Source: Pseudomonas vancouverensis (lineage in GTDB: Bacteria > Pseudomonadota > Gammaproteobacteria > Pseudomonadales > Pseudomonadaceae). Taken from it: 64,000 nucleotides of DNA. The first letter of the stretch is position 1; the number at the start of each line of letters is the position of its first letter. The position numbers and the translations under genes are program-made. Below the pieces are notes generated by a model. That model saw nothing but the letters and a program-made list of their open reading frames with translations. It was not told the origin of the DNA and ran no database searches. The stretch lies in assembly GCF_004348895.1 (NCBI RefSeq), contig NZ_RRZK01000030.1:237144-301143 (forward strand). The letters are read 5' to 3'. This document shows, piece by piece, positions 7,666 to 16,075 of this stretch.

Positions 7666-7816
7666 GGCGGCTTGCGTCCCTATGACGGCCGCTGTCTTGG
7701 GCGTGGCCGTCCTGTTATGATGAGCGCCCCGTTGAATAGCCTCGGGGCAAAAGACGCCGTATTTAACCACAAGCGCGCAGCCGAAACCAAAGGCTGTGCC
7801 GACGCCTAGTCTGAGC

Positions 7817-8779
7817 ATGTCCGATAAAATTGAACTTCGCGCAGAGGTGCCGTCCGAATTGGGCGGCCAACGCCTCGATCAAGTCGCCGCACAATTATTC
7901 GCTGAGCACTCGCGCTCGCGCCTTTCCGCCTGGATCAAAGACGGCCGCCTGACTGTGGATGGGGCGGTTATCCGCCCGCGAGACATCGTTCACGGTGGCG
8001 CCATTCTTGAGTTGACTGCCGAGCAGGAAGCTCAGGGCGAATGGGTCGCTCAAGACATTGCCCTGGACATCGTCTACGAAGACGACGACATCCTGGTGAT
8101 CAACAAGCCTGCGGGCCTGGTGGTGCACCCGGCTGCCGGTCACGCTGATGGCACTCTGCTCAACGCCTTGCTGCATCACGTGCCGGACATCATCAATGTG
8201 CCGCGTGCAGGCATCGTGCATCGTCTGGACAAGGACACCACCGGTCTGATGGTGGTGGCCAAGACCATTCAGGCGCAGACGCAGCTGGTTACACAGTTGC
8301 AGAGCCGCAGCGTCAGCCGTATCTACGAGTGCATCGTGATTGGCGTGGTCACCGCCGGTGGCAAGATCAATGCCCCGATCGGTCGGCATGGCCAGCAGCG
8401 CCAGCGCATGGCTGTGATGGAAGGTGGCAAGCAGGCCGTCAGCCATTACCGCGTACTCGAACGCTTCCGTTCGCACACCCATGTGCGGGTCAAGCTGGAA
8501 ACCGGTCGGACCCACCAGATTCGTGTGCACATGGCCCACATCAACTTCCCGTTGGTCGGCGATCCAGCCTATGGTGGCCGCTTCCGCATTCCGCCGGCAG
8601 CCAACCCGACCATGGTCGAGTCGCTGAAAAACTTCCCGCGTCAGGCGCTGCATGCGCGTTTCCTGGAACTGGATCATCCGACGACCGGTAAGCGCATGAG
8701 CTGGGAATCGCCGTTGCCGGAAGATTTCGTCTGGTTGCTGACCCTGCTCAAGCAAGACCGCGAGGCGTTCATCGGATGA
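7817..8779 (+). CDS. rluD: 23S rRNA pseudouridine(1911/1915/1917) synthase RluD
   Basis: A 320-residue RluA-family pseudouridine synthase. The start at 7817 (MSDKIELRAEVP) gives the usual Pseudomonas length. An N-terminal S4 RNA-binding domain (RLDQVAAQLFAEHSRSRLSAWIKDG) precedes the catalytic domain with HRLDKDTTGLMVVAK, where Asp is the nucleophile, and the RTHQIRVHMAHINFPLVGDPAYGG motif. RluD modifies helix 69 of 23S rRNA and is important for ribosome assembly. Its stop overlaps the pgeF start (ATGA), so the two are translationally coupled. Confidence 0.93.
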   Translation: MSDKIELRAEVPSELGGQRLDQVAAQLFAEHSRSRLSAWIKDGRLTVDGAVIRPRDIVHGGAILELTAEQEAQGEWVAQDIALDIVYEDDDILVINKPAGLVVHPAAGHADGTLLNALLHHVPDIINVPRAGIVHRLDKDTTGLMVVAKTIQAQTQLVTQLQSRSVSRIYECIVIGVVTAGGKINAPIGRHGQQRQRMAVMEGGKQAVSHYRVLERFRSHTHVRVKLETGRTHQIRVHMAHINFPLVGDPAYGGRFRIPPAANPTMVESLKNFPRQALHARFLELDHPTTGKRMSWESPLPEDFVWLLTLLKQDREAFIG

Positions 8780-9501
8780 GTGACTGGCTGATTCCTGACT
8801 GGCCCGCGCCGGCCGGGATCAAAGCCTGTGTCACCACCCGGGCGGGCGGCGTCAGTCTGGCGCCGTTCGACAGCCTCAACCTCGGCGATCACGTCGATGA
8901 CAGCCCTGAAGCCGTCGCCGAAAACCGTCGTCGCCTGACCGATCATTTCGCCATTCAACCGGCCTGGTTGCAGCAGGTGCACGGCATTGCCGTGGCACAT
9001 GCCGATCCGGGGCGTGTGGATACTGCCGATGCCAGCTGGACGTCAACGCCGGGCATCGCCTGCGCCGCGATGACCGCCGACTGTCTGCCGGCACTGTTTT
9101 GCGACCGCGCCGGTACCCGTGTCGCGGCGGCCCATGCCGGTTGGCGCGGGTTGGCCGCGGGTGTGCTGGAGGCCACACTGGACAGCCTGGCCGTGGCGCC
9201 TGCTGACGTATTGGTCTGGCTGGGCCCGGCCATTGGTCCGAAAGCCTTCGAAGTCGGCCCTGAGGTACGCGAAACCTTCGTGCAGCAATTGCCTGAAGCA
9301 GCGGATGCCTTTGTGCCGAGTCAGAACGCCGGCAAGTTCATGGCCGACATTTATAAGCTGGCGCGCCTGCGTCTTGCCGAACGTGGCGTCACTGCCGTGT
9401 ACGGCGGTGGTTTCTGCACGGTCAGTGACCCGCGCTTCTTTTCCTATCGCCGTGCCTCACGCACCGGCCGATTTGCCTCCCTGGTCTGGATCGACCGCTA
9501 A
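8776..9501 (+). CDS. pgeF: Peptidoglycan editing factor PgeF (YfiH/DUF152)
   Basis: A 241-residue YfiH-family protein, an enzyme once described as polyphenol oxidase or laccase and now linked to removal of misplaced amino acids from muropeptide precursors. Family landmarks are QQVHG, TADCLP and AAAHAGWRGLAAGVLEATL (metal-binding Cys and His), then GPAIG and GGGFCT near the end. It overlaps rluD by 4 bp. The rluD-pgeF-clpB order is conserved in Pseudomonas. Confidence 0.9.
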   Translation: MSDWLIPDWPAPAGIKACVTTRAGGVSLAPFDSLNLGDHVDDSPEAVAENRRRLTDHFAIQPAWLQQVHGIAVAHADPGRVDTADASWTSTPGIACAAMTADCLPALFCDRAGTRVAAAHAGWRGLAAGVLEATLDSLAVAPADVLVWLGPAIGPKAFEVGPEVRETFVQQLPEAADAFVPSQNAGKFMADIYKLARLRLAERGVTAVYGGGFCTVSDPRFFSYRRASRTGRFASLVWIDR

Positions 9502-9531
9502 GCTTCCCTGACCTGCATCAATGTCGTGACG

Positions 9532-9560
9532 CTTGAAACTCGCAGAATCGACCGCATCTA
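9532..9560 (+). promoter_or_regulatory. Sigma32 heat-shock promoter of clpB
   Basis: CTTGAAA at 9532-9538, a 14-bp spacer and CGCATCTA at 9553-9560 fit the sigma32 (RpoH) pattern CTTGAAA / CCCATnT, about 70 bp before the clpB start. Confidence 0.8.
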
Positions 9561-9631
9561 GTGTGGTATCTGGCAGGTTTCTTCATTCAGGATGTTTTCT
9601 AGGTCCGGCCTGCTCAAAAGGAAGGTGACCC

Positions 9632-12196
9632 ATGCGTATAGACCGTTTAACCAGCAAATTGCAGTTAGCGCTGTCCGATGCCCAATCCCTGGCTGTAGGC
9701 CACGATCATCCGGCCATCGAACCGGCGCATTTGATGCAGGCCTTGCTTGAACAGCAAGGCGGCTCGATCAAGCCCCTGCTGATGCAGGTGGGCTTTGACG
9801 TCAACAGCTTGCGTAAAGAGCTGACGAAAGAACTCGATCAGCTACCGAAAATCCAGAACCCGACCGGCGACGTCAACATGTCGCAGGATCTGGCGCGTCT
9901 GCTCAACCAGGCCGATCGCCTGGCCCAGCAGAAGGGCGACCAGTTCATCTCCAGCGAACTGGTGCTGCTCGCCGCGATGGATGAGAACAGCAAGCTTGGC
10001 AAGTTGTTGCTCGGCCAGGGTGTAAGCAAGAAAGCCCTGGAAAACGCCATCAACAACCTGCGCGGCGGCGAGGCCGTCAACGATCCGAACCACGAGGAGT
10101 CGCGTCAGGCTTTGGACAAGTACACCGTCGACCTGACCAAGCGTGCCGAAGACGGCAAGCTCGATCCGGTGATCGGTCGTGACGACGAAATTCGCCGAAC
10201 CATCCAGGTGCTGCAACGCCGTACCAAGAACAACCCGGTACTGATCGGTGAGCCCGGGGTGGGTAAAACCGCGATTGCCGAAGGCCTGGCCCAGCGCATC
10301 ATCAACGGTGAAGTGCCGGACGGCCTCAAGGGCAAGCGCCTGTTGTCCCTGGACATGGGGGCGTTGATCGCCGGTGCCAAGTACCGCGGTGAGTTTGAAG
10401 AGCGCCTGAAATCGCTGCTCAACGAGCTGTCGAAGCAGGAAGGGCAGATCATTCTGTTCATCGACGAACTGCACACCATGGTCGGTGCCGGTAAAGGCGA
10501 AGGCTCGATGGATGCGGGCAACATGCTCAAGCCTGCACTGGCGCGCGGTGAGCTGCATTGCGTTGGCGCGACCACGCTCAACGAGTATCGCCAATATATA
10601 GAGAAGGACGCCGCCCTCGAGCGACGCTTCCAGAAAGTACTGGTCGATGAGCCGAGCGAAGAAGACACCATCGCCATCCTGCGTGGCCTCAAGGAGCGTT
10701 ACGAGGTTCACCACAAGGTGGCGATCACCGACGGCGCGATCATTGCCGCGGCCAAGCTCAGCCATCGCTACATCACTGATCGGCAGTTGCCGGACAAGGC
10801 CATCGACCTGATCGACGAGGCCGCCAGCCGCATCCGCATGGAGATCGACTCCAAGCCGGAAGTGCTGGACCGTCTGGAGCGCCGCCTGATTCAGTTGAAG
10901 GTGGAATCCCAGGCACTGAAGAAAGAAAGCGACGATGCGGCGAAGAAGCGTCTGGAAAAACTTCAGGAAGAAATCGCTCGTCACGAGCGTGAGTACTCGG
11001 ATCTCGAAGAAATCTGGAACTCGGAAAAAGCCGAGGTTCAGGGCTCTGCGCAGATCCAGCAGAAAATCGAGCAGGCCCGTCAGGAACTGGAAGCGGCCCG
11101 CCGCAAAGGCGACCTCAGTCGCATGGCTGAATTGCAGTACGGGGTTATCCCTGATCTGGAGCGCAGCCTGCAGATGGTCGACCAGCACGGCAAGAGCGAA
11201 AACCAGTTGCTGCGCAGCAAGGTGACTGAGGAAGAGATTGCCGAAGTGGTGTCGAAGTGGACCGGTATTCCGGTGTCGAAGATGCTTGAAGGCGAACGCG
11301 ACAAGTTGATGAAGATGGAAAGCCTGCTGCATCAACGTGTGATCGGCCAGGACGAAGCGGTGGTGGCCGTTTCGAATGCGGTACGGCGTTCTCGCGCCGG
11401 GTTGTCCGACCCGAACCGGCCTAGCGGCTCGTTCATGTTCCTCGGCCCGACCGGTGTGGGTAAAACCGAGCTGTGCAAGGCGCTGGCCGAATTCCTCTTC
11501 GATACCGAAGAGGCCATGGTGCGAATCGACATGTCCGAGTTCATGGAGAAACATTCCGTGGCTCGTCTGATCGGCGCGCCACCAGGGTATGTCGGTTACG
11601 AAGAGGGCGGTTACCTGACCGAGGCGGTGCGTCGCAAGCCTTACTCGGTGATCCTGATGGACGAGGTCGAGAAGGCGCACCCGGATGTGTTCAACGTCCT
11701 GCTGCAAGTGCTTGAAGACGGACGCCTGACCGACAGTCATGGTCGCACGGTGGACTTCAAAAACACTGTGATTGTCATGACCTCCAACCTGGGCTCGGTA
11801 CAGATCCAGGAATTGGTCGGTGATCGTGAGGCGCAGCGTGCGGCGGTGATGGATGCGATTTCCACGCACTTCCGGCCCGAGTTCATCAACCGGGTCGACG
11901 AAGTGGTGATCTTCGAGCCTCTGGCGCGGGATCAGATCGCAGGCATTACCGAGATCCAGTTGGGTCGTCTGCGCAGCCGTCTGACCGAGCGGGAGCTGAA
12001 GCTGGATCTCAGCCCCGAGGCGATGGACAAGCTGATTGCGGTGGGTTACGACCCGGTATACGGCGCACGGCCGCTCAAACGAGCGATCCAGCGCTGGATC
12101 GAGAACCCGCTGGCACAGTTGATCTTGTCGGGTCGGTTCATGCCGGGCGATACCGCTCACGGTGTGGTGGAGAACGACGAAATCGTCTTCGTCTGA
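9632..12196 (+). CDS. clpB: ATP-dependent disaggregase ClpB
   Basis: An 854-residue Hsp100 chaperone of full family length. Domains in order: ClpN repeats (1-145); first AAA+ with Walker A GEPGVGKT (about 206-213) and Walker B ILFIDELH; a coiled-coil middle domain (about 410-530, rich in Lys/Glu: LQEEIARHEREYSDLEEIW); second AAA+ with GPTGVGKT and VILMDEVEKAHPDV; and a C-terminal small domain (GYDPVYGARPLKRAIQRW). The pore motif YRGEFEERLK is present. With DnaK it rescues aggregated proteins after heat stress. A sigma32 promoter lies upstream and the ribosome site AAGGAAGGTGA precedes the ATG. Confidence 0.96.
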   Translation: MRIDRLTSKLQLALSDAQSLAVGHDHPAIEPAHLMQALLEQQGGSIKPLLMQVGFDVNSLRKELTKELDQLPKIQNPTGDVNMSQDLARLLNQADRLAQQKGDQFISSELVLLAAMDENSKLGKLLLGQGVSKKALENAINNLRGGEAVNDPNHEESRQALDKYTVDLTKRAEDGKLDPVIGRDDEIRRTIQVLQRRTKNNPVLIGEPGVGKTAIAEGLAQRIINGEVPDGLKGKRLLSLDMGALIAGAKYRGEFEERLKSLLNELSKQEGQIILFIDELHTMVGAGKGEGSMDAGNMLKPALARGELHCVGATTLNEYRQYIEKDAALERRFQKVLVDEPSEEDTIAILRGLKERYEVHHKVAITDGAIIAAAKLSHRYITDRQLPDKAIDLIDEAASRIRMEIDSKPEVLDRLERRLIQLKVESQALKKESDDAAKKRLEKLQEEIARHEREYSDLEEIWNSEKAEVQGSAQIQQKIEQARQELEAARRKGDLSRMAELQYGVIPDLERSLQMVDQHGKSENQLLRSKVTEEEIAEVVSKWTGIPVSKMLEGERDKLMKMESLLHQRVIGQDEAVVAVSNAVRRSRAGLSDPNRPSGSFMFLGPTGVGKTELCKALAEFLFDTEEAMVRIDMSEFMEKHSVARLIGAPPGYVGYEEGGYLTEAVRRKPYSVILMDEVEKAHPDVFNVLLQVLEDGRLTDSHGRTVDFKNTVIVMTSNLGSVQIQELVGDREAQRAAVMDAISTHFRPEFINRVDEVVIFEPLARDQIAGITEIQLGRLRSRLTERELKLDLSPEAMDKLIAVGYDPVYGARPLKRAIQRWIENPLAQLILSGRFMPGDTAHGVVENDEIVFV

Positions 12197-12216
12197 TCCG
12201 TAACCGCAGCAAAATT

Positions 12217-12247
12217 GAAAAGGCCTCGCATTGCGAGGCCTTTTTTT
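12217..12247 (+). terminator. Terminator of clpB
   Basis: Stem AAAAGGCCTCGC / GCGAGGCCTTTT with a 3-base loop and a run of seven T, 20 bp after the clpB stop. Confidence 0.92.
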
Positions 12248-12380
12248 CGTTAGGCTGTTGAACTCAAAGGAAAAGGCTTGTAAAGTGCGCCCCGCAGTCA
12301 GTCACCCGCCAGGGTTTTTGCTCCCCAAGCAGGAATCCAAAATAAGTTGCAAATCATTAACTTGAAAGCAATTTAGGGGG

Positions 12381-12408
12381 TTGACAGAGGTGCTGAAGAT
12401 TGTAGAAT
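12381..12408 (+). promoter_or_regulatory. Promoter of the tRNA cluster
   Basis: TTGACA at 12381-12386 and TAGAAT at 12403-12408 with a 16-bp spacer. The bases after the -10 (AGCGCGCCTC) are GC-rich, the discriminator type linked to stringent control of stable RNA genes. The first tRNA starts about 88 bp downstream. Confidence 0.75.
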
Positions 12409-12496
12409 AGCGCGCCTCAGACACACGAACGCAGCGATGCGAACGGGTCGAAGAGAACGCAGTAAAGCTTCACCGTTGTAAATTGAAATGTGTAGT

Positions 12497-12572
12497 TCCG
12501 TGATAGCTCAGTCGGTAGAGCAAATGACTGTTAATCATTGGGTCCCAGGTTCGAGTCCTGGTCACGGAGCCA
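12497..12572 (+). tRNA. tRNA-Asn (GTT)
   Basis: A 76-nt gene with acceptor stem TCCGTGA / TCACGGA, anticodon GTT at 12530-12532, T-loop GGTTCGAGTCC and an encoded CCA end. First gene of the cluster. Confidence 0.97.
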
Positions 12573-12581
12573 ATTTCAAAC

Positions 12582-12658
12582 CGGGGTATAGCGCAGTCCG
12601 GTAGCGCGCCTGCTTTGGGAGCAGGATGTCAGGAGTTCGAATCCCCTTACCCCGACCA
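12582..12658 (+). tRNA. tRNA-Pro (TGG), copy 1
   Basis: A 77-nt gene, acceptor CGGGGTA / TACCCCG, anticodon TGG at 12616-12618, encoded CCA. Identical to the copy at 12834. Confidence 0.97.
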
Positions 12659-12663
12659 TATTT

Positions 12664-12739
12664 GGGTCGTTAGCTCAGTTGGTAGAGCAGTTGGCTTTTA
12701 ACCAATTGGTCGTAGGTTCGAATCCCACACGACCCACCA
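12664..12739 (+). tRNA. tRNA-Lys (TTT)
   Basis: A 76-nt gene, acceptor GGGTCGT / ACGACCC, anticodon TTT at 12697-12699, encoded CCA. The equivalent gene near clpB in P. aeruginosa is an integration site for PAPI-1/pKLC102-type elements; here its 3' end is undisturbed. Confidence 0.97.
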
Positions 12740-12803
12740 TTTTTGAAACCAGTTAACGCTGGGATCGAATCTTAAGATCAGAGGCCAAAAGCGCTGATCG
12801 AAG

Positions 12804-12831
12804 AAGGCGCCTTCAAGGGTGCCTTTTTTTT
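12804..12831 (+). terminator. Terminator between tRNA-Lys and second tRNA-Pro
   Basis: Stem AAGGCGCC / GGTGCCTT with a 6-base loop, then a run of T ending at 12831. The second tRNA-Pro begins only 2 bp after the T run. Confidence 0.8.
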
Positions 12832-12833
12832 AC

Positions 12834-12910
12834 CGGGGTATAGCGCAGTCCGGTAGCGCGCCTGCTTTGGGAGCAGGATGTCAGGAGTTCGAATCCCCTT
12901 ACCCCGACCA
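12834..12910 (+). tRNA. tRNA-Pro (TGG), copy 2
   Basis: A 77-nt gene identical in every base to the one at 12582-12658, anticodon TGG at 12868-12870. It sits directly behind a terminator, with no clear promoter of its own in the 95 bp after tRNA-Lys, so its expression may rely on read-through. Confidence 0.96.
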
Positions 12911-12916
12911 TATTAA

Positions 12917-12951
12917 AAATCCTCGTATCGAAAGATACGGGGATTTTTTTT
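12917..12951 (+). terminator. Terminator of the second tRNA-Pro
   Basis: A 13-bp stem (AAATCCTCGTATC / GATACGGGGATTT, one G-T pair) with a GAAA loop and eight T. Confidence 0.92.
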
Positions 12952-12984
12952 GCCCAGAAAATCTTATGCACACCGCGAAACAAC

Positions 12985-13075
12985 TGTAGGAGCGAGCATG
13001 CTCGCGATAGCGGTCAGCCAGATGACATAAATGTCGACTGTACCGACGCCATCGCGAGCAAGCTCGCTACTACAG
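12985..13075. repeat. REP doublet
   Basis: Two inverted REP units: TGTAGGAGCGAGCATGCTCG... and ...CGCGAGCAAGCTCGCTACTACA, about 40 bp apart. Typical of intergenic REP sequences in the P. fluorescens group. It separates the tRNA cluster from the end of ndh. Confidence 0.85.
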
Positions 13076-13085
13076 AAGATGTGTA

Positions 13086-14384
13086 TTAGTGCAGCTTGAG
13101 GCGCGGCTCGGTGCCTCGACCGATCTTGCTGCCCAGCATCAGCATCGCCGTGCGGAACGGCCCGTACAGCGCCATCTGGTGCATGCGGTACAGCGACACA
13201 TAGAACATCCGCGCCAGCCAGCCTTCCAGCATCACGCTGCCGGTGAGGTTGCCCATCAAGTTACCCACAGCCGAAAAACGCGACAGTGAAATCAGCGAGC
13301 CGTAGTCGGTGTACTTGTAGGTCGGCAACGGCTTGCCTTCGATGCGCAGTTTCAGCGATTTGGCCAGCAACGACGCCTGCTGATGCGCCGCCTGGGCACG
13401 TGGCGGCACATTGCGGTCGCTGCCAGGTTGCGGGCAGGCCGCGCAGTCACCGAAGGCGAAGATGTTCTCGTCGCGGGTGGTTTGCAGGGTCGGCAGCACT
13501 TGCAGCTGGTTGATGCGGTTGGTTTCCAGGCCATCGATGTCCTTGAGGAAGCCCGGCGCGCGAATCCCCGCCGCCCAGACTTTCAGGCTGGCCTTGATTT
13601 CGTTGCCATCGGCGGTGATCAGGCTGTCGGCCGTCACTTCGCTGACGGCGGCATTGGTCATGACGTTGACCCCGAGTTTCTCCAGGGTTTTATGCACAGG
13701 CCCGCCGATGCGCTCCGGCAATGCCGGCAAGACGCGAGGTCCGGCCTCGATCAGGGTGATGTGCATGTTTTCCGGTTTGATCCGGTCCAGGCCATAGGCT
13801 GCCAGTTCATGGGCGGCGTTGTGCAGCTCGGCGGCCAGTTCGACCCCGGTGGCACCGGCACCGACGATGGCCACGCTGATCTGCTCAACCGCATCCGTTT
13901 GCCCGGCATGGGCGCGCAGGTAGTGATTGAGCAGTTGTTGATGGAAGCGCTCAGCCTGCTTGCGGGTGTCGAGGAACAGGCAGTGTTGCGCTGCGCCCTG
14001 GGTACCGAAGTCGTTGGTGGTGCTGCCGACGGAGATCACCAGCGTGTCGTAGGGCACTTCGCGGGCCGGCACCAGTTCCAGACCGGCTTCGTCATAGGTA
14101 GCGGCCAACTGAATTTTTTTCTGTGCGCGATCAAGACCGCTCATGCGCCCCAGCTGGAACTCGAAGTGGTTCCATTTGGCCTGGGCCACATAGTTGAGCT
14201 CGTCTTCGGAGGAGTTCAGGGAGCCGGCTGCCACTTCGTGCAACAAGGGCTTCCAGATGTGGGTCAGGTTCGCGTCGACCAGCATCACACTGGCCGTGCC
14301 ACGCTTGCCCAGAGTCTTACCCAGACGGGTAGCCAACTCCAGACCGCCGGCGCCGCCGCCAACGATGACAATACGATGAGTCAT
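13086..14384 (-). CDS. ndh: Type II NADH dehydrogenase (NDH-2)
   Basis: A 432-residue FAD-dependent oxidoreductase. I chose the ATG at 14384 (MTHRIVIVGGGAGGLELATR); a TTG 15 bp upstream is less likely. The FAD motif GGGAGGLE is at residues 8-15, the NADH motif VAIVGAGATGVELAAELHNAA near 170, and FAFGDCAACPQPGS near 305. NDH-2 passes electrons from NADH to quinone without pumping protons, bound to the inner face of the membrane through its amphipathic C-terminal region. The DUF3094 gene 61 bp upstream is its constant neighbour in Pseudomonas. Confidence 0.9.
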   Translation of the reverse strand: MTHRIVIVGGGAGGLELATRLGKTLGKRGTASVMLVDANLTHIWKPLLHEVAAGSLNSSEDELNYVAQAKWNHFEFQLGRMSGLDRAQKKIQLAATYDEAGLELVPAREVPYDTLVISVGSTTNDFGTQGAAQHCLFLDTRKQAERFHQQLLNHYLRAHAGQTDAVEQISVAIVGAGATGVELAAELHNAAHELAAYGLDRIKPENMHITLIEAGPRVLPALPERIGGPVHKTLEKLGVNVMTNAAVSEVTADSLITADGNEIKASLKVWAAGIRAPGFLKDIDGLETNRINQLQVLPTLQTTRDENIFAFGDCAACPQPGSDRNVPPRAQAAHQQASLLAKSLKLRIEGKPLPTYKYTDYGSLISLSRFSAVGNLMGNLTGSVMLEGWLARMFYVSLYRMHQMALYGPFRTAMLMLGSKIGRGTEPRLKLH

Positions 14385-14444
14385 GGGGATATCTCGCAAG
14401 GCTAAAAGAAATCGGTACGGTTACCCCCGCGAGCGCAAGGCAGC

Positions 14445-14618
14445 TCATAGCGTCAGGTAACTGATAAAACGGCTCAACAGGCCCAAACCAATGGTCGCTG
14501 CCAATACCAGCACAAGGAGCATCCACGGCCGGAAAGGTCGGCGCTCGACTTGGTGCTGGGACAGATGCAGGTACTCTTCGACATGCTTCTGGTCATCGGG
14601 GTTCAGGCGACTGGTCAT
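14445..14618 (-). CDS. DUF3094 family small membrane protein
   Basis: A 57-residue protein starting MTSRLNPDDQKHVEEYLHLS. The first 30 residues are charged and soluble; residues 31-57 (RPWMLLVLVLAATIGLGLLS) form a single C-terminal membrane helix. This matches the DUF3094 family, found next to ndh in Pseudomonas. The function is unknown; a tail-anchored helper of the neighbouring NADH dehydrogenase is only a guess from synteny. Confidence 0.8.
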   Translation of the reverse strand: MTSRLNPDDQKHVEEYLHLSQHQVERRPFRPWMLLVLVLAATIGLGLLSRFISYLTL

Positions 14619-14671
14619 ATCGGGCCTCGTCAGGTGTAGACGTTGCTGAATGGGTGGAAGCTACAGTGTTT

Positions 14672-15199
14672 TTACCCTGGGTTGAACGCAGCATAGCCGC
14701 TGTCGGGGACGGGTTCGACGCTGACGATGTCGTCCAGGCGAATGATTCCACTTTGTAACACCCGGGCGGTGATTCCGCCATGTCCACGCACGGCCTGAAA
14801 GGTGCCGATGCCCAGGTTGTTCTCCAGCCGGGCGCAGGGCTGGCACCAGCCGGTGGTTTCGAAAATCGCCTGGCCAATACGAAAGCGGCGGCCTTTGAGG
14901 CTGAACAGATTGATGCCACTGATAACGAGATTGCGCCGCAGATTTTCAGGCCGAACCGGTTGATCCTCCGGTCGGCCGAGCAGCGAACTGATCACCGCCA
15001 GGTGTTCCCATTGAATCAGCGTCACCTGCCGCGCATTGCGCACTCCGGGACGGGCGTGATCGCCGGTCAGGCCGGCTTCCAGTCGCGCCTCGACGGCGTC
15101 GAGTTCCAGCATTGCCGAGCGCGACTGCGGGCGCACGCCGATCCAGCGAACACGACCTTGTTGTGGCACGTCGGCGATCAGTTGCTGCAACGGGCTCAC
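14672..15199 (-). CDS. MOSC domain-containing protein
   Basis: A 175-residue single-domain MOSC protein. Visible landmarks are AGLTGDHARPG, RQVTLIQWEHLAVI, RPENLRRNLVISGINLFSLKGRRF and the conserved Cys motif TGWCQPCARLE near residue 120, the Cys that in MOSC domains handles sulfur or binds molybdopterin. It may modify or sense molybdenum cofactor, or detoxify N-hydroxylated bases as in YiiM; the substrate cannot be told from sequence. Its start overlaps the stop of the DUF1780 gene by 4 bp. Confidence 0.85.
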   Translation of the reverse strand: MSPLQQLIADVPQQGRVRWIGVRPQSRSAMLELDAVEARLEAGLTGDHARPGVRNARQVTLIQWEHLAVISSLLGRPEDQPVRPENLRRNLVISGINLFSLKGRRFRIGQAIFETTGWCQPCARLENNLGIGTFQAVRGHGGITARVLQSGIIRLDDIVSVEPVPDSGYAAFNPG

Positions 15200-15822
15200 A
15201 GGCTGATTCCGACATCGAAGAGGATGCTGCGCCCCAGGTTGCTGCGCAGGAAATCCGGCGCGTCCGGGTGGGCGAACAGCACACGGGCGAACGTCGGCCC
15301 GACCAGTGACAGCGAACGCCAGCCCTGGCGCAGGTACTCGGTAGGCGGCGGGAAATGGCTGTTGAGGTCGAGCACTTCGCGTTTGAGGCTGGCGAAGGCG
15401 ATGATGTCCAGTTCCCCCAGGTCCATGCCGCGCTCTTTGTAGTTATGCGCTTTTTTGCGCAAGGTCGGCGCCAGTCTCAGCAAGAACTCATTGGCCGGTA
15501 TGCGTCGCGGCTTGGCTTCGCGGCGCACCAGCTGGCTCAGGGAAAAGGCGCTGCGCCGACGTTGCAGTTCGTCACGCCATTCATCGTTGAGGCGCCGACC
15601 TTCGTCGAGGACAAAGAACACTTCGAAACTGGCATCGCGAAACAGCACGTCAGGTGGTTCACCGGCGGGGGTGAATTCGTCGGCGCGGTAGGGAATGTTC
15701 AGGCCTTGCAGCAGGCGCTGGCAGACCCAACGCTCACGCTCCCATTTGCGGGCATTGGACAAAAAGGCATTGGCCTGCTCGGCCGCGATGGTCAGCAGGC
15801 GTAAGTAATCTGAGTCATCCAT
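15196..15822 (-). CDS. DUF1780 family protein
   Basis: A 208-residue soluble protein with the start at 15822 (MDDSDYLRLLTIAAEQANAF). The sequence is rich in Arg and Glu, with the stretches KWERERWVCQRLLQGLNIPY and PPDVLFRDASFEVFFVLDEGRRL, which I recognise as DUF1780, a putative endonuclease-like fold restricted mostly to Pseudomonas. It is translationally coupled to the MOSC gene. The role is unknown. The frame extends upstream to 15930, but the first Met there is not backed by a ribosome site. Confidence 0.75.
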   Translation of the reverse strand: MDDSDYLRLLTIAAEQANAFLSNARKWERERWVCQRLLQGLNIPYRADEFTPAGEPPDVLFRDASFEVFFVLDEGRRLNDEWRDELQRRRSAFSLSQLVRREAKPRRIPANEFLLRLAPTLRKKAHNYKERGMDLGELDIIAFASLKREVLDLNSHFPPPTEYLRQGWRSLSLVGPTFARVLFAHPDAPDFLRSNLGRSILFDVGISL

Positions 15823-16075
15823 AGGCCCAAGCTTAGCGTTCAAATGTGAACGCCAAGAAGACAATTGGTCGTAAAGGGCCAAATTCGCGCGGGTTCGCAT
15901 CGTGGCACAGCGCCACAAATCCTCATCCATCCCTGCGCTTCAGCGTCTTGCACAAAACGGATAACAGTCTGCGCCCAGCGGATATTGCCTCGCGCCCTGC
16001 GGCTCTACCCTCGGCTGTACGGACGTTAGCCGCGTTACCGATGCTCTACAAAAACTACAAGAAGAGATGAAAGCC

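Larger units (their letters stand above)
12580..12914 (+). repeat. Perfect 83-bp direct repeat carrying tRNA-Pro
   Basis: Bases 12580-12662 and 12832-12914 are identical (83 of 83), covering tRNA-Pro plus 2 bases before and 4 after; the sequences diverge sharply outside. The copies are 252 bp apart and flank tRNA-Lys and a terminator. Confidence 0.93.

Noticed and set aside
9842..12160. 772-codon open frame on the minus strand opposite clpB
   Set aside because: Mirror frame of a GC-rich highly conserved gene; His/Gln-rich nonsense composition, no domain, no ribosome site.
12497..13075. Genomic island or prophage at the tRNA cluster
   Set aside because: No integrase, no attachment repeat beyond the tRNA-Pro duplication, and core genes on both sides.
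16040..16066. Hfq/Crc motif before the MFS transporter
   Set aside because: ACAAAAACTACAAGAAG is A-rich but has no exact AAnAAnAA; left out of the regulated set.
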